A stretch of DNA of 64,000 nucleotides, taken from positions 1 through 64,000 of the forward strand of contig NZ_JACHFL010000018.1 of the NCBI RefSeq assembly GCF_014201875.1, read 5' to 3'. Position numbers and translations under genes: made by a program. The stretch comes from Deinococcus humi (GTDB taxonomy: Bacteria > Deinococcota > Deinococci > Deinococcales > Deinococcaceae). Positions 1 through 9,696 of the stretch are shown here, piece by piece; position 1 is the first letter of the stretch, and each line of letters begins with the position of its first letter. The notes under the pieces were generated by a model. That model saw only the letters and a list, made by a program, of their open reading frames with translations, made no database searches and was not told the origin of the DNA.

Positions 1-225
<225 letters not shown>

Positions 226-2598
226 TTGCCCGCCTCAAACGTGACGCTGGCCGTTCTCTTTCCCCTGCTGATGGCCGCGGTGTGCGGCCTGCTGGCCCGC
301 CCTCTGGGCCGCCGCAGCGGCTACCTAGCGGCCCTGGGTTTCGTGCCCGCGCTGCTGCTGGCCGTGCCGCTGGCCGGAAACAGCGTGGAAGCTGGCGGCA
401 CTCCACTGGCCCAGGTCACGAACTGGGTGCCGGAACTGGGGCTGAATTTTGCGTTCCGGGGGGACGGCTTCTCGCTGCTGTTTGCCGTTCTGATCGGTGT
501 GATCGGGGCGCTGGCCTCGCTGTATTCGGTGGCGTATCTGTCGCCGCACGAACGCTTCGGACGGTTTTACCCTTACCTGCTGCTGTTTGGCGGCTCCATG
601 CTGGGCCTCGTCCTCAGCGATAACCTGATCGCGCTGTTCGGCTTCTGGGAGATGACCAGCGTGACCAGTTTTCTGCTGATCGGGCTGTGGCACACCCGCA
701 GTGAGGCGCGTGACGGGGCCATCAAGGCGTTTCTGGTGAGTGCGCTGGGCGGACTGGGCCTGCTGGCGGCGGTGGCGCTGCTGTCGGTGGCGGGTGGCAG
801 CACCCTGCTCTCGGAACTGGATCTGGAGGCGGTGCGGGCCTCGCCGCTGTTCGTCCCGGCGCTGCTGCTGACGCTGCTGGCGGCGCTGACCAAGAGCGCG
901 CAACTGCCCTTTCACCTGTGGCTGCCCACCGCAATGGAAGCGCCCACCCCGGTTTCGGCCTTCCTGCACTCGGCCACGATGGTCAAGGCCGGAGTGGTGC
1001 TGGTGGCGAAGTTCGGCCTGATCTTCGGCAGCAGCCCCCTGTGGTCCGGGATCATCGTGCCCCTGGGAGTGGCAACGATGTTCTGGGGCTCATGGCGGGC
1101 GCTCAAGCAGACGGACCTCAAGGCGCTGCTGGCCTTTTCTACCGTGTCGCAACTGGGTCTGCTGATGGCGCTGTACGGGCTGGCCGACGCGGAGGGGCGC
1201 TTCGCCGCCACCACCCACCTGCTGAACCACGCGGCCTTCAAGGCGGCGCTGTTCTTCGTGGTGGGCATCATCGACCATGAAACGGGCACGCGGGAGACCT
1301 TCCGGTTGTCGGGGCTGCGACGCAAGTTGCCCCTGACGTTCGTGGTGGCCGGGCTGGCAACGCTGAGCATGGCCGGGCTGCCGCCGCTGGGCGGCTTCAT
1401 CTCCAAGGAGCTGTTCTACGAGGCGATGCTGCACGCCGGCCCCGGCTTTATCGCGGTGGCCGTGATTGGCAGCGCCCTCACGCTGGCCTACTGCGCACGG
1501 CTGATCCGCATCTTCTTCGGCGACTTCCGCGCTCCCGAGGATGACGGCGGCCGCCTGCTGAAGTCCGAGATTCACGAGGCTGGTCCTGGCCTGCTGCTGC
1601 CGCCCGCACTGCTGGCCGGTGCGGCGCTGCTGTTTGGGGTGCTGCCCGCCAGCGCCGAGTGGCTGGCCCGCCGGGCCGGAACCGCGCTGGGGTTTGCGGG
1701 TTACGAGGGCCACCTGGAACTGTGGCACGGCGTCACCCCCGCGCTGCTGCTCACCCTGCTGACCTGGGGACTGGCCGCGCTGCTGGTCTGGCAGACGGCG
1801 CGGGTGTACTTCCTGCAGGTGCACCTGGAATTCCCAGTTAGCTCCAACCGGATTTACCGGGGACTGCTGATCGGGCTGGAAACCCTGGCCTCGCGCCTGA
1901 TCGCCGGAACGCAGGGCCTGGCGTTGCCGGACCAGCTGCGGATCACGTTGGCCGCCGCTGGACTGATGGGCGGCTACGCGGTGTGGCGTGCGCCGCAGGT
2001 CTTCCAGCCGCTGGAGGGGGTACCCCTGAGCACGCTGCCGATCGCCGTGCTGCTGGTGGCCGGGGCGCTGGGCGTGCTGCTGTCGCGCAACCGCCTGACC
2101 GCCGTGGTGCTGACCGGCCTGACCGGCTTCGGCAGCGCCGTTGCCTTTCTGGCGATGCGCGCCCCGGACCTGGCGCTGACCCAGCTGCTGATTGAGGCCG
2201 TCACGGTGATCCTGTTCCTGCTCGTCTTCCGTTCCTTGCCGGGCTTCCGCAGCCTGCCGCGCGGGCGCACGCGACAGATCATCGACGTGGGGCTGGCCGG
2301 GGCAGCGGGCATCGGGACCACGCTGCTGATCCTGGCGAGCCTGCGCTTTCTGTCGCCGCCGATCTCGCCGTACTATCTGGAAAACGCCTATAAGGGTGGC
2401 GGGGGCAAGAACGTGGTGAACGTCCTGCTGGTGGATTTCCGTGGCTGGGACACGCTGGGCGAGGTGATGGTGGTGGCCATGGTGGCGCTGGCGGTGGGCA
2501 GTCTGGTCCGCCTGGGCCGCCGGGGAGAGGCGCGCAGCGAGAACGACACCGCGCCCACTTTGCCAGACCTGCTTGACCTTCAGGAGCGGCGGCCATGA
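226..2598 (+). CDS. mrpA: Na+/H+ antiporter subunit A (MrpA/MnhA)
   Basis: Largest subunit of the Mrp-type multisubunit Na+(K+)/H+ antiporter in the cytoplasmic membrane, homologous to NuoL of complex I. The 790-residue protein is almost entirely hydrophobic. It carries the proton-antiporter core with the conserved Glu in a GFWEMTS segment (about residue 140) and the Lys in HSATMVKAG (248-256). A C-terminal MbhD/DUF4040-like block (about 607-670) is followed by an MbhE-like tail, as in group 1 MrpA. It overlaps mrpB by 4 bases. The start is uncertain: TTG at 226 is the longest frame and GTG at 241 is an alternative, and neither has a clear ribosome site. The upstream sequence is suspect. Confidence 0.93.
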   Translation: MPASNVTLAVLFPLLMAAVCGLLARPLGRRSGYLAALGFVPALLLAVPLAGNSVEAGGTPLAQVTNWVPELGLNFAFRGDGFSLLFAVLIGVIGALASLYSVAYLSPHERFGRFYPYLLLFGGSMLGLVLSDNLIALFGFWEMTSVTSFLLIGLWHTRSEARDGAIKAFLVSALGGLGLLAAVALLSVAGGSTLLSELDLEAVRASPLFVPALLLTLLAALTKSAQLPFHLWLPTAMEAPTPVSAFLHSATMVKAGVVLVAKFGLIFGSSPLWSGIIVPLGVATMFWGSWRALKQTDLKALLAFSTVSQLGLLMALYGLADAEGRFAATTHLLNHAAFKAALFFVVGIIDHETGTRETFRLSGLRRKLPLTFVVAGLATLSMAGLPPLGGFISKELFYEAMLHAGPGFIAVAVIGSALTLAYCARLIRIFFGDFRAPEDDGGRLLKSEIHEAGPGLLLPPALLAGAALLFGVLPASAEWLARRAGTALGFAGYEGHLELWHGVTPALLLTLLTWGLAALLVWQTARVYFLQVHLEFPVSSNRIYRGLLIGLETLASRLIAGTQGLALPDQLRITLAAAGLMGGYAVWRAPQVFQPLEGVPLSTLPIAVLLVAGALGVLLSRNRLTAVVLTGLTGFGSAVAFLAMRAPDLALTQLLIEAVTVILFLLVFRSLPGFRSLPRGRTRQIIDVGLAGAAGIGTTLLILASLRFLSPPISPYYLENAYKGGGGKNVVNVLLVDFRGWDTLGEVMVVAMVALAVGSLVRLGRRGEARSENDTAPTLPDLLDLQERRP

Positions 2599-3110
2599 GC
2601 CCGAAACGTTCCTCGACCAAAAGGGCGAAGCAGGCGGTCAGGACCGTGCCGGATCGGCCCCGACCGGGCGATCTGCTGATCAACGATCCGATCCTGAAGA
2701 CCATCAGCCGGGCGGCCTTCGCGCTGGTGCTGCTGTTCGCGCTGCTGCTGCTGTGGCGCGGCCACAATGCTCCGGGCGGCGGCTTCATCGCGGGCCTGAT
2801 GACCGTGTGCGCCCTGATCCTGCACCGGATCGCCAACGGTGACAGCGCCCTGCGGGTGGACCCTGTGAAATTCATTCCCTGGGGTCTAGCCCTGTCCTTT
2901 ATCACCGGCCTCGTTCCGTACCTGCTGGGCCGTCCCTTTCTGAAATCCGATTACGGCTACCTCACCACCGCCCTGACGGGCGAATTCGAGTGGGCCACCG
3001 CCCTGCTGTTTGATCTGGGCGTGTATCTGGTGGTGGTGGGGGCAGGTCTGGCCCTGGCCTACGCCCTGATTGAGGTCAAGCCGACGGAACTGGTGGAGGG
3101 AGACGGATGA
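2595..3110 (+). CDS. mrpB: Na+/H+ antiporter subunit B (MrpB/MnhB)
   Basis: Membrane subunit of the Mrp antiporter, 171 residues, with an MnhB domain. A hydrophilic N-terminal stretch of about 25 basic residues precedes four hydrophobic segments. The GHNAPGGGFIAGL segment after the first helix is the family signature. The ATG lies inside the mrpA stop (ATGA-type overlap), indicating translational coupling. It is a stand-alone subunit, not fused to MrpA. Unlike the other junctions of this operon, it is followed by a 151-base gap before mrpC. Confidence 0.93.
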   Translation: MSPKRSSTKRAKQAVRTVPDRPRPGDLLINDPILKTISRAAFALVLLFALLLLWRGHNAPGGGFIAGLMTVCALILHRIANGDSALRVDPVKFIPWGLALSFITGLVPYLLGRPFLKSDYGYLTTALTGEFEWATALLFDLGVYLVVVGAGLALAYALIEVKPTELVEGDG

Positions 3111-3141
3111 GGACTGCTCGGGGTCTGCCGGTCAAGAGGGC

Positions 3142-3155
3142 CAGCCGTCTGGCTG
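3142..3155 (+). other. Small hairpin in the mrpB-mrpC gap
   Basis: CAGCC-GTCT-GGCTG forms a 5-bp stem in the only sizeable gap (3111-3261) of an operon whose other genes overlap or lie within 22 bases. No open frame in this gap looks like a gene. It could be an mRNA processing or stability element; no function is shown. Confidence 0.3.
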
Positions 3156-3261
3156 ATCATGCACGTTGCTTCTCAACGCTCTTTCTATGGCCTGATGGGA
3201 CTGCCGGAACAGTTCAGCAGGCCGCTCCCACCCATTGCCCAGCACTGCCGGAGGCCAGCTC

Positions 3262-3726
3262 ATGGAAACCCTTTTCGCCATTCTGATCGGCCTGCTGGTG
3301 GCCGCGGGCGTCTTCCTGATGCTGTCGCGCACGATTGTCCGGGTGGTGCTGGGGCTGACCTTCATCGCGTACGGGGTCAATCTGGCGATCCTGACCGTGG
3401 CGGGTCTGCGTCAGGACTCGCCGCCGCTGCTGACGCTGGAGGGGCCGTACGTGGACCCGCTGCCCCAGGCACTAGTGCTGACGGCCATCGTGATCGGCTT
3501 CGGCACCACCGCGCTGCTACTGACCGTGGCCCTGCGGGCCTACCAGGTGGCCGGACACGACGACGTGGCGGCGTTCGGCGACAACCTGGCCCGTGACCCC
3601 GACGCCCCTGACGGTCAACATGCCGATCCCGAACACCTCAGCCCTGATTTGCCGGAAATGGATCACGCCGCGGAGACCGCCGCCCATCTGGCCGAGCTTG
3701 AGCGCCTGCGAAGGATCACGCGATGA
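3262..3726 (+). CDS. mrpC: Na+/H+ antiporter subunit C (MrpC/MnhC)
   Basis: NuoK-like membrane subunit of the Mrp complex, 154 residues with three predicted helices in the first about 100 residues. The start is ATG 3262 because GGAGG (3250-3254) sits 7 bases upstream; the longer in-frame start at 3235 has no ribosome site. The C-terminal about 45 residues form an acidic, hydrophilic tail rich in Asp, Pro and Glu beyond the usual MrpC core. It overlaps mrpD by 4 bases. Confidence 0.92.
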   Translation: METLFAILIGLLVAAGVFLMLSRTIVRVVLGLTFIAYGVNLAILTVAGLRQDSPPLLTLEGPYVDPLPQALVLTAIVIGFGTTALLLTVALRAYQVAGHDDVAAFGDNLARDPDAPDGQHADPEHLSPDLPEMDHAAETAAHLAELERLRRITR

Positions 3727-5291
3727 ATCCTGAATCCACCGCTGTGGTGACCTCTGCCCTTCCTCTTGCCCCGATTCTGACGCCGCTGGGCCTGGGGCTG
3801 CTGTTGCTGCTGCCCATGCGGCGCAGGTGGCGGGTGTCGCTGGCCCTGGCCTCGGCCCTTCTGACCCTGATCTTCTCGCTGCTGCTGATGAACAGCACCA
3901 TGGGAGGCATGCTGGTCAGCGAGCTGGGCGGCTGGAAAGCGCCGTTCGGCATCGTGATGGCCGCTGACCGACTGGGCTCCTTTATGAGCGTCCTGGCGGC
4001 CCTCTGCGGCGTCTTCACGGTCTGGCTGATGGCCGCGCAGCCGGACCCGGTGCGGGAGCGCCACCATTCGTTCGCCCTGACCTCCTTCCTGTTCGTGGGG
4101 GTGCAGCTGTCGTTCTTGACCGGCGATCTGTTCAACCTGTTCGTGGCCTTCGAGGTGATGCTGGTGGCCAGTTACGCCCTGACGGTGCTGGGATCCACCC
4201 GCGAACAACTGCGCGAGGGTTTCCGTTACATCGTGATGAACCTGTCGGCCTCGGCGCTGCTGGTGGTGGCCTGCGGGCTGGCCTACGGCACGCTGGGCAC
4301 GCTGAATTTCGCTCACCTGGCGCAGCGCAGCGCAGCGCTGGGGCCGAACACCACCGTGACCGCCGTGGGCGTCCTGCTGCTGATCGTGTTCGCGGCCAAG
4401 GGGGCGCTGTTTCCGCTGGGCTTCTGGCTGCCCGGCACCTACCCGGCTGTCCCCCACGCCACGGGTGCGTTCTTCGGGGCGGTGCTGACCAAGGTGGGCC
4501 TGTACGCCCTGATCCGGGTGTTCACCACGGTCTTCAATCAGGACCCGCAGTTGCCCGACACGCTGCTGCTGCTGCTGGGCGCGGTGACCATGCTGTACGG
4601 CGCTCTGGGCGCGGTCAGCCAGCGCGAGTGGCGGCGCATCCTGTCCTTCACGGTGGTGGGCTCGGTGGGTTACCTGGCTTACGGGCTGGGGCTGGGTTCG
4701 CCAGACGCACTGCGGGCCAGTCTGGCCTACCTGGCCGTCAGCGTGGTGGTCACCCTGGCGATGTTCCTGATTGCCGCTGTCGCGGAGCGGGCCAGCGGAA
4801 CACGGCTGGTGCGGGCGCGCGGCTTTATCGAGTTCCTGCCGCTGCTGGCCGCCTGCTTCCTGCTGTGCGCCCTGACGGTGGCCGGCCTGCCCCCCAGCGC
4901 GGGCTTCGTCGTCAAGTTTGACCTGATCCGCGCCGGTCTGGAGGGGGGCACCGCACTCGCCTATGTGGCCACTGCCAGCGCCCTGCTGAGCAGTCTGATC
5001 ACGCTGTACGCCCTGCTGCGGGTCTGGAGCGGCTTCTTCTGGGGCCGCCATCCTCAGGATGAACCGGTGCGCCGCGTCCGCTGGCCCGAGCGGCTGCCCG
5101 CCTACCTGGCTTCGGCGCTGGTGGCCGCGCTGACCCTGTTCGCCGGACCATTGCTGGGCCACGCACGCGGCACCGCCGATGAGCTGGGCAGCAACGCGTC
5201 CTACATCCTGGGTGTGCTGGGCGAGGGTCCGCTGGACCTTCCCCCTCCGCCCAGGGGGGACGAGGTGCAGGAACCCGAGGACGCGCCGTGA
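3723..5291 (+). CDS. mrpD: Na+/H+ antiporter subunit D (MrpD/MnhD)
   Basis: Proton-translocating subunit homologous to NuoM/NuoN, 522 residues with about 14 hydrophobic segments. The LFNLFVAFEVMLVASY segment carries the conserved membrane Glu near residue 137, and the antiporter core continues through about residue 440. The C-terminus ends in a short proline-rich acidic tail. It is coupled by 4-base overlaps to mrpC upstream and mrpE downstream. Confidence 0.94.
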   Translation: MNPESTAVVTSALPLAPILTPLGLGLLLLLPMRRRWRVSLALASALLTLIFSLLLMNSTMGGMLVSELGGWKAPFGIVMAADRLGSFMSVLAALCGVFTVWLMAAQPDPVRERHHSFALTSFLFVGVQLSFLTGDLFNLFVAFEVMLVASYALTVLGSTREQLREGFRYIVMNLSASALLVVACGLAYGTLGTLNFAHLAQRSAALGPNTTVTAVGVLLLIVFAAKGALFPLGFWLPGTYPAVPHATGAFFGAVLTKVGLYALIRVFTTVFNQDPQLPDTLLLLLGAVTMLYGALGAVSQREWRRILSFTVVGSVGYLAYGLGLGSPDALRASLAYLAVSVVVTLAMFLIAAVAERASGTRLVRARGFIEFLPLLAACFLLCALTVAGLPPSAGFVVKFDLIRAGLEGGTALAYVATASALLSSLITLYALLRVWSGFFWGRHPQDEPVRRVRWPERLPAYLASALVAALTLFAGPLLGHARGTADELGSNASYILGVLGEGPLDLPPPPRGDEVQEPEDAP

Positions 5292-5797
5292 GGGGCATCT
5301 CGCTGAATATCCTGCTGGCCATCGTCTGGACGCTGTTCGTCGGCGAGTTCAGCCTGCGTGAGCTGGTCATCGGCATGCTGCTGGGCTTTGCCATTCTGAG
5401 TGTCTTCCCGCTGTCGCTGGGCACGGGCGGCTACGTCCGGCGGACCCTGGCCGCCGTGCGCTTCGCGCTGTTCTTTGCCCGCGAGTTAACGGCGGCCAAC
5501 GTGCAGGTGGCGCTGTGGGCCCTGCGTCCGCACCCGCCGCTGCACCCCATGATCATCGCCTATCCGTTGCGGCTGAGCGGGGACAATGCCCAGACGGTCC
5601 TTGCCGCCACCATCACGCTGATGCCGGGCTCGGTGGCGATGGGCTTTAATCCCGAGCGCAACGTGCTGTACGCGCATGTGATCGGTGCCCGCAGTCCACG
5701 GGCCGCCCGTGAGAGCCTCGAGAAGGTGGAAAATGCTCTGCTGCCGCTTTACGGCCAGAGCGCCAGCCAGACGGACCCTGTGGAGACAAGCGCATGA
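5288..5797 (+). CDS. mrpE: Na+/H+ antiporter subunit E (MrpE/MnhE)
   Basis: MNHE-domain membrane subunit needed for Mrp complex assembly or activity, 169 residues. Two N-terminal hydrophobic segments are followed by a cytoplasmic domain with the family-typical LAATITLMPGS segment. The start codon is GTG within the mrpD stop region (4-base overlap). It overlaps mrpF by 4 bases. Confidence 0.92.
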   Translation: MRGISLNILLAIVWTLFVGEFSLRELVIGMLLGFAILSVFPLSLGTGGYVRRTLAAVRFALFFARELTAANVQVALWALRPHPPLHPMIIAYPLRLSGDNAQTVLAATITLMPGSVAMGFNPERNVLYAHVIGARSPRAARESLEKVENALLPLYGQSASQTDPVETSA

Positions 5798-6054
5798 TCA
5801 TCAATCTGGCTCTGGGCATCGTCACGCTGTCGGTTCTGCTGGTCACGGTGCGCGTGCTGCGCGGCCCCAGCTGGGGGGACCGGATCATGGCCTTCGACTT
5901 CCTGAGCGTCAATCTGGTGGTGCTGATTGCGTTGATCGCCGTCAAGACCCGCCTGATCGTCATGCTGGACGCCGCGCTGGTGCTGAGCCTGCTGGGTTTT
6001 CTCAGCACAGTGGCCCTGACGCGCTACCTGCTGCTGGGGCGGGTGATGAAATGA
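5794..6054 (+). CDS. mrpF: Na+/H+ antiporter subunit F (MrpF/MnhF)
   Basis: Small membrane subunit (86 residues, three predicted helices) of the Mrp antiporter. The RGPSWGDRIMAFD loop after the first helix matches the MrpF/PhaF family. ATG overlaps the mrpE stop (ATGA). mrpG begins 22 bases downstream with its own GGAGG-type ribosome site. Confidence 0.92.
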   Translation: MIINLALGIVTLSVLLVTVRVLRGPSWGDRIMAFDFLSVNLVVLIALIAVKTRLIVMLDAALVLSLLGFLSTVALTRYLLLGRVMK

Positions 6055-6076
6055 GCACCGAGCCAGGAGGGCAGCC

Positions 6077-6493
6077 ATGAACGACTTCAATGCCGCCCGC
6101 GACATCCCCATTCTGCTGGGGGCCTTCTTCGTGCTGACGGCGGCCATCGGGCTGGTGCGCTTCCCCGATCTGTACTCGCGGCTGCACGCCAGCAGCAAGC
6201 TGATCACGCTGGGCTCGGCGGGCATCTTTATCGGCGTTGGGCTGGAATTTGCCCAGACCGAAGCGCTCTCCAGACTGGCGGCGGTGCTGCTCTTTCAGTT
6301 CCTGACCACGCCCCTGAGCGCTTATCTGATCGCCCAGGCTGCCTACCTCCGCGGGCTGGAGCCGCTGCTGGAGGGGCCGGACGAGTGGAATGCGCTCGGC
6401 AAGGCAGCGTTGCTGGACCGGCGGCCAGAGGAACTGAAGGAAGAGGAAGGAGAAGGGCAAATGGAACAGCCCTCTCCGCAGGGAAAGGGCTGA
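6077..6493 (+). CDS. mrpG: Na+/H+ antiporter subunit G (MrpG/MnhG)
   Basis: Last subunit of the Mrp complex, 138 residues with three hydrophobic segments; the family core RFPDLYSRLHASSK sits after the first helix. Beyond about residue 112 the protein has a hydrophilic, Glu/Lys-rich tail. Its final codons and TGA stop lie inside a hairpin (6468-6491) that resembles two terminator hairpins elsewhere in the window, so the last residues may be a by-product of that element. With this gene all seven Mrp subunits A-G are present. Confidence 0.92.
   Translation: MNDFNAARDIPILLGAFFVLTAAIGLVRFPDLYSRLHASSKLITLGSAGIFIGVGLEFAQTEALSRLAAVLLFQFLTTPLSAYLIAQAAYLRGLEPLLEGPDEWNALGKAALLDRRPEELKEEEGEGQMEQPSPQGKG
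6468..6491 (+). terminator. Hairpin spanning the mrpG stop codon
   Basis: AGCCCT (6468-6473) pairs with AGGGCT (6486-6491) around a loop that includes CTCCGCAGGGAA. The loop matches that of the minus-strand terminator at 14724-14752. There is no T-tract on the plus strand, so termination of the mrp transcript here is uncertain. Confidence 0.4.
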
Positions 6494-6527
6494 ATGACCG
6501 GTGGGCACTGGGGCCCGTCTCGTGCCG

Positions 6528-6986
6528 CTATTCCGTCCCCACCCCGTGTCCGTCCTCGCGCTCTTCGAGCCGGAAGCCGTGCGGCAGGAAGTCGCGGACC
6601 AGACCGCTCAGGATGTCACCGTGGGCATTGACGCAGACCACACGGGCGTCGGGGGCAAATTCGTACAGCACCTGACGGCACGCGCCGCAGGGACTGGCGG
6701 GCGGGCTGGACTCGGCGTAGACCACGAGGTCCGTGAAGGTCCGTGCCCCGGCCGTTGCCATCGCCTGCACCGCCGACTGCTCGGCGCAGCGGCCCAGGCC
6801 GTAGCTGGCATTCTCCACGTTCGCGCCGCTGAAGATCTGCCCGTCCGGGGTTCTCAGGGCCGCGCCGACATGAAATTTGCTGTAGGGCGCGTAGGCCTGG
6901 ACAAAGGCGGCCTTCGCGGCGGCCAGAAGTGCCGGATCAGGCGTGAGGTTCAGCGGATTCAAGGTGGAGTCAGTCTCGGCCATCAT
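6528..6986 (-). CDS. cdd: Cytidine deaminase
   Basis: Homotetrameric zinc enzyme of pyrimidine salvage, converting cytidine and deoxycytidine to uridine and deoxyuridine. The 152-residue length is typical. The active-site signatures are present: HVGAAL near the N-terminal third, CAEQSA with the first zinc Cys and catalytic Glu, and PCGACRQVL with the other two zinc Cys. It overlaps the 3' end of the upstream CNNM gene by 17 bases, so the two are probably co-transcribed. AGAGGAG lies just upstream; the adjacent second ATG (6983) is an equally good start. Confidence 0.93.
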   Translation of the reverse strand: MMAETDSTLNPLNLTPDPALLAAAKAAFVQAYAPYSKFHVGAALRTPDGQIFSGANVENASYGLGRCAEQSAVQAMATAGARTFTDLVVYAESSPPASPCGACRQVLYEFAPDARVVCVNAHGDILSGLVRDFLPHGFRLEEREDGHGVGTE

Positions 6987-8322
6987 TGTGCTCCTCTATA
7001 GAGGTGATCACCAGTGGATTGGGATCGGAGGCCCGCTCGACACGCACGCGGCTGACCCGGCGCTCGTCGGCCTCCTCGACGGTGAAAGCCCAGCCCTCGT
7101 GAACGAAGGTGTACCCGACTTCGGGGATGTCACCAAATTGGTTGGTCATGAAGCCGCCCAGGGTGTCGAACTCGCCCTCGCCGTCTTCCAGATTGCTGCC
7201 CAGAATCGTCTCGACCTCGTGAACGATCATGCCGCCGTCGATCAGGTACACGCCCTCACCGATCAGCTGGTACAACGGCAACTCCTCTTCATCGGTCTCG
7301 TCGTAGATCTCGCCCACGATCTCTTCCAGGGCGTCTTCCAGCGTGACCAGGCCTGCGGTGCCGCCGAATTCGTCCACCACCACGCTCAGGTGCGACTTCT
7401 TCTCGCGCATCTTGGTCAGCAGGTCCTTGATCTTCATGCTCTCGGGAACGAAGAAAACCTTGCGCATGATGTCGGCCACGGTCAGGGTGTCCAGATCGTC
7501 CAGATGGCGCAGCACGTCACCGCCGTGGACGATGCCCACGATGTTGTCGGGCGTGTCCTGGTACACCGGAACGCGCGAGTAGCTGTGCTCGGCGTTCAGC
7601 TCCAGCATGCGGCGCAGGGGCGAGGCCCCGTCAACCACAATCATGTCGACACGTGGCGTCATGATCTCGCGCACGGTGGTGTCCGACAGATCGAAGACGT
7701 TGTAGACCAGTTCGCGTTCGCTGTCCTCCAGCACGCCTTCCTGGCTGGAGGCTCCCACGATCATGCGGATCTCCTCTTCCGAGTAGGCGGCGTGGTGTCC
7801 CGCCACCCCACGCAGGCCGAAGAGCCGCACCACGCCGTTGCCCATGGCGTTCAGCAGGATGATGGCCCACTTGAAGATCAACGTGAAGACCAGCAGCGGG
7901 CGCGTGACCATTAGCGCCACCTGTTCGGTGCGCTGCAAAGCCCAGCTCTTGGGCGCGAGTTCACCGAAGACGATGTGCAAAATGGTGCTGATGGCGAAAG
8001 CGAGGCCAAAGGAAATTCCCCTGATCTGCCCCTCGCTTAGCGTCCCGCCAGCCAGCAGTGGCGAGACCAGATGCTCGATGGCCGGTTCAGCCACGAAACC
8101 AATCGCCAGACTCGCCATCGTGATGCCGAGTTGCGTGGCGGCGATGTACAGGTCCAGATTCTTGAGCGCGCCCTGGGTGGCCCTGGCCGTCGCAACGCCC
8201 TCGTCGGCCAGCTGGTCGATGCGGGTGCGGCGCACGCTCACCAGCGAGAATTCCGCCGCGACAAAGAAACCGTTCATCAGAACCAGAACGAACAGCGCGA
8301 GTATTCCGAAAAGGTCATTCAT
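6970..8322 (-). CDS. CNNM/CorC-HlyC family membrane protein with CBS pair
   Basis: Integral membrane protein (450 residues) of the DUF21-CBS-CorC_HlyC architecture, a family that includes Mg2+/Co2+ efflux proteins and is often labelled hemolysin. The DUF21 membrane domain occupies about residues 1-190 with four hydrophobic segments. A CBS pair follows, beginning near IMTPRVDM, and the C-terminal CorC_HlyC domain contains the DEFGGTAGLVTLEDALEEIVGEI block. It is transcribed leftward with cdd. Its 325-base upstream region contains a same-strand terminator-like hairpin, suggesting leader control. The transported ion cannot be decided from sequence alone. Confidence 0.85.
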   Translation of the reverse strand: MNDLFGILALFVLVLMNGFFVAAEFSLVSVRRTRIDQLADEGVATARATQGALKNLDLYIAATQLGITMASLAIGFVAEPAIEHLVSPLLAGGTLSEGQIRGISFGLAFAISTILHIVFGELAPKSWALQRTEQVALMVTRPLLVFTLIFKWAIILLNAMGNGVVRLFGLRGVAGHHAAYSEEEIRMIVGASSQEGVLEDSERELVYNVFDLSDTTVREIMTPRVDMIVVDGASPLRRMLELNAEHSYSRVPVYQDTPDNIVGIVHGGDVLRHLDDLDTLTVADIMRKVFFVPESMKIKDLLTKMREKKSHLSVVVDEFGGTAGLVTLEDALEEIVGEIYDETDEEELPLYQLIGEGVYLIDGGMIVHEVETILGSNLEDGEGEFDTLGGFMTNQFGDIPEVGYTFVHEGWAFTVEEADERRVSRVRVERASDPNPLVITSIEEHNDGRD

Positions 8323-8647
8323 GAATGGGCGCGCTCCGTAACCGCGCCCCGGTCATCCGCGTGGCACATGCTGCCCGTCCGCTCCGCCTGGAGGGATCGT
8401 CGTTGACCGGTGATGTGTAAACCTATGCCAGTGCGGCCACAGCAAAAACGCCGCCCTCAGGCGGAGTTCACCGGGCACTAGGAAAGAGCCGAAACTGGGA
8501 GGCTCCATAGCAGCGCAAAGTGTAACACACCCGGGCTCCCCGCGCAGGTCTAAACGATTCATGAGCGCCGCCGCGCCCTGACTCAGGCGTTAGCCTGAAC
8601 GGTAAGCCAGCCACTGCCACCCCCTCGATTCTTTGGAGGTTTCACGC
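8323..8647. other. Divergent intergenic region upstream of CNNM and YhdH genes
   Basis: 325 bases without a credible protein gene. It holds the ribosome site GGAGGT (8635-8640) of the rightward oxidoreductase and a leftward hairpin plus T-run (8444-8464). A possible leftward -10 (TACACT, extended by GTGT) lies near 8519-8524, about 60-75 bases upstream of that hairpin. A GAGCC/GGCTC stem lies between the two. This could be an attenuated leader or a small RNA of about 70 nt on the minus strand. Confidence 0.4.
8444..8464 (-). terminator. Leftward terminator-like hairpin in the CNNM leader
   Basis: CCGCC-TGAG-GGCGG (read on the minus strand) followed by CGTTTTTGC is a compact intrinsic terminator. 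It points toward the CNNM gene and lies about 120 bases before its ATG, so it would end a leader transcript or a small RNA rather than a known gene. Confidence 0.55.
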
Positions 8648-9667
<1,020 letters not shown>

Positions 9668-9696
9668 TTTAGGGTCTGAGCCTCTGCACGGACAGG

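Noticed and set aside
3663..5162. Minus-strand open frame of 499 codons opposite mrpD
   Set aside because: Composition dominated by Gln, His and Arg without hydrophobic core; antisense to a certain membrane protein gene.
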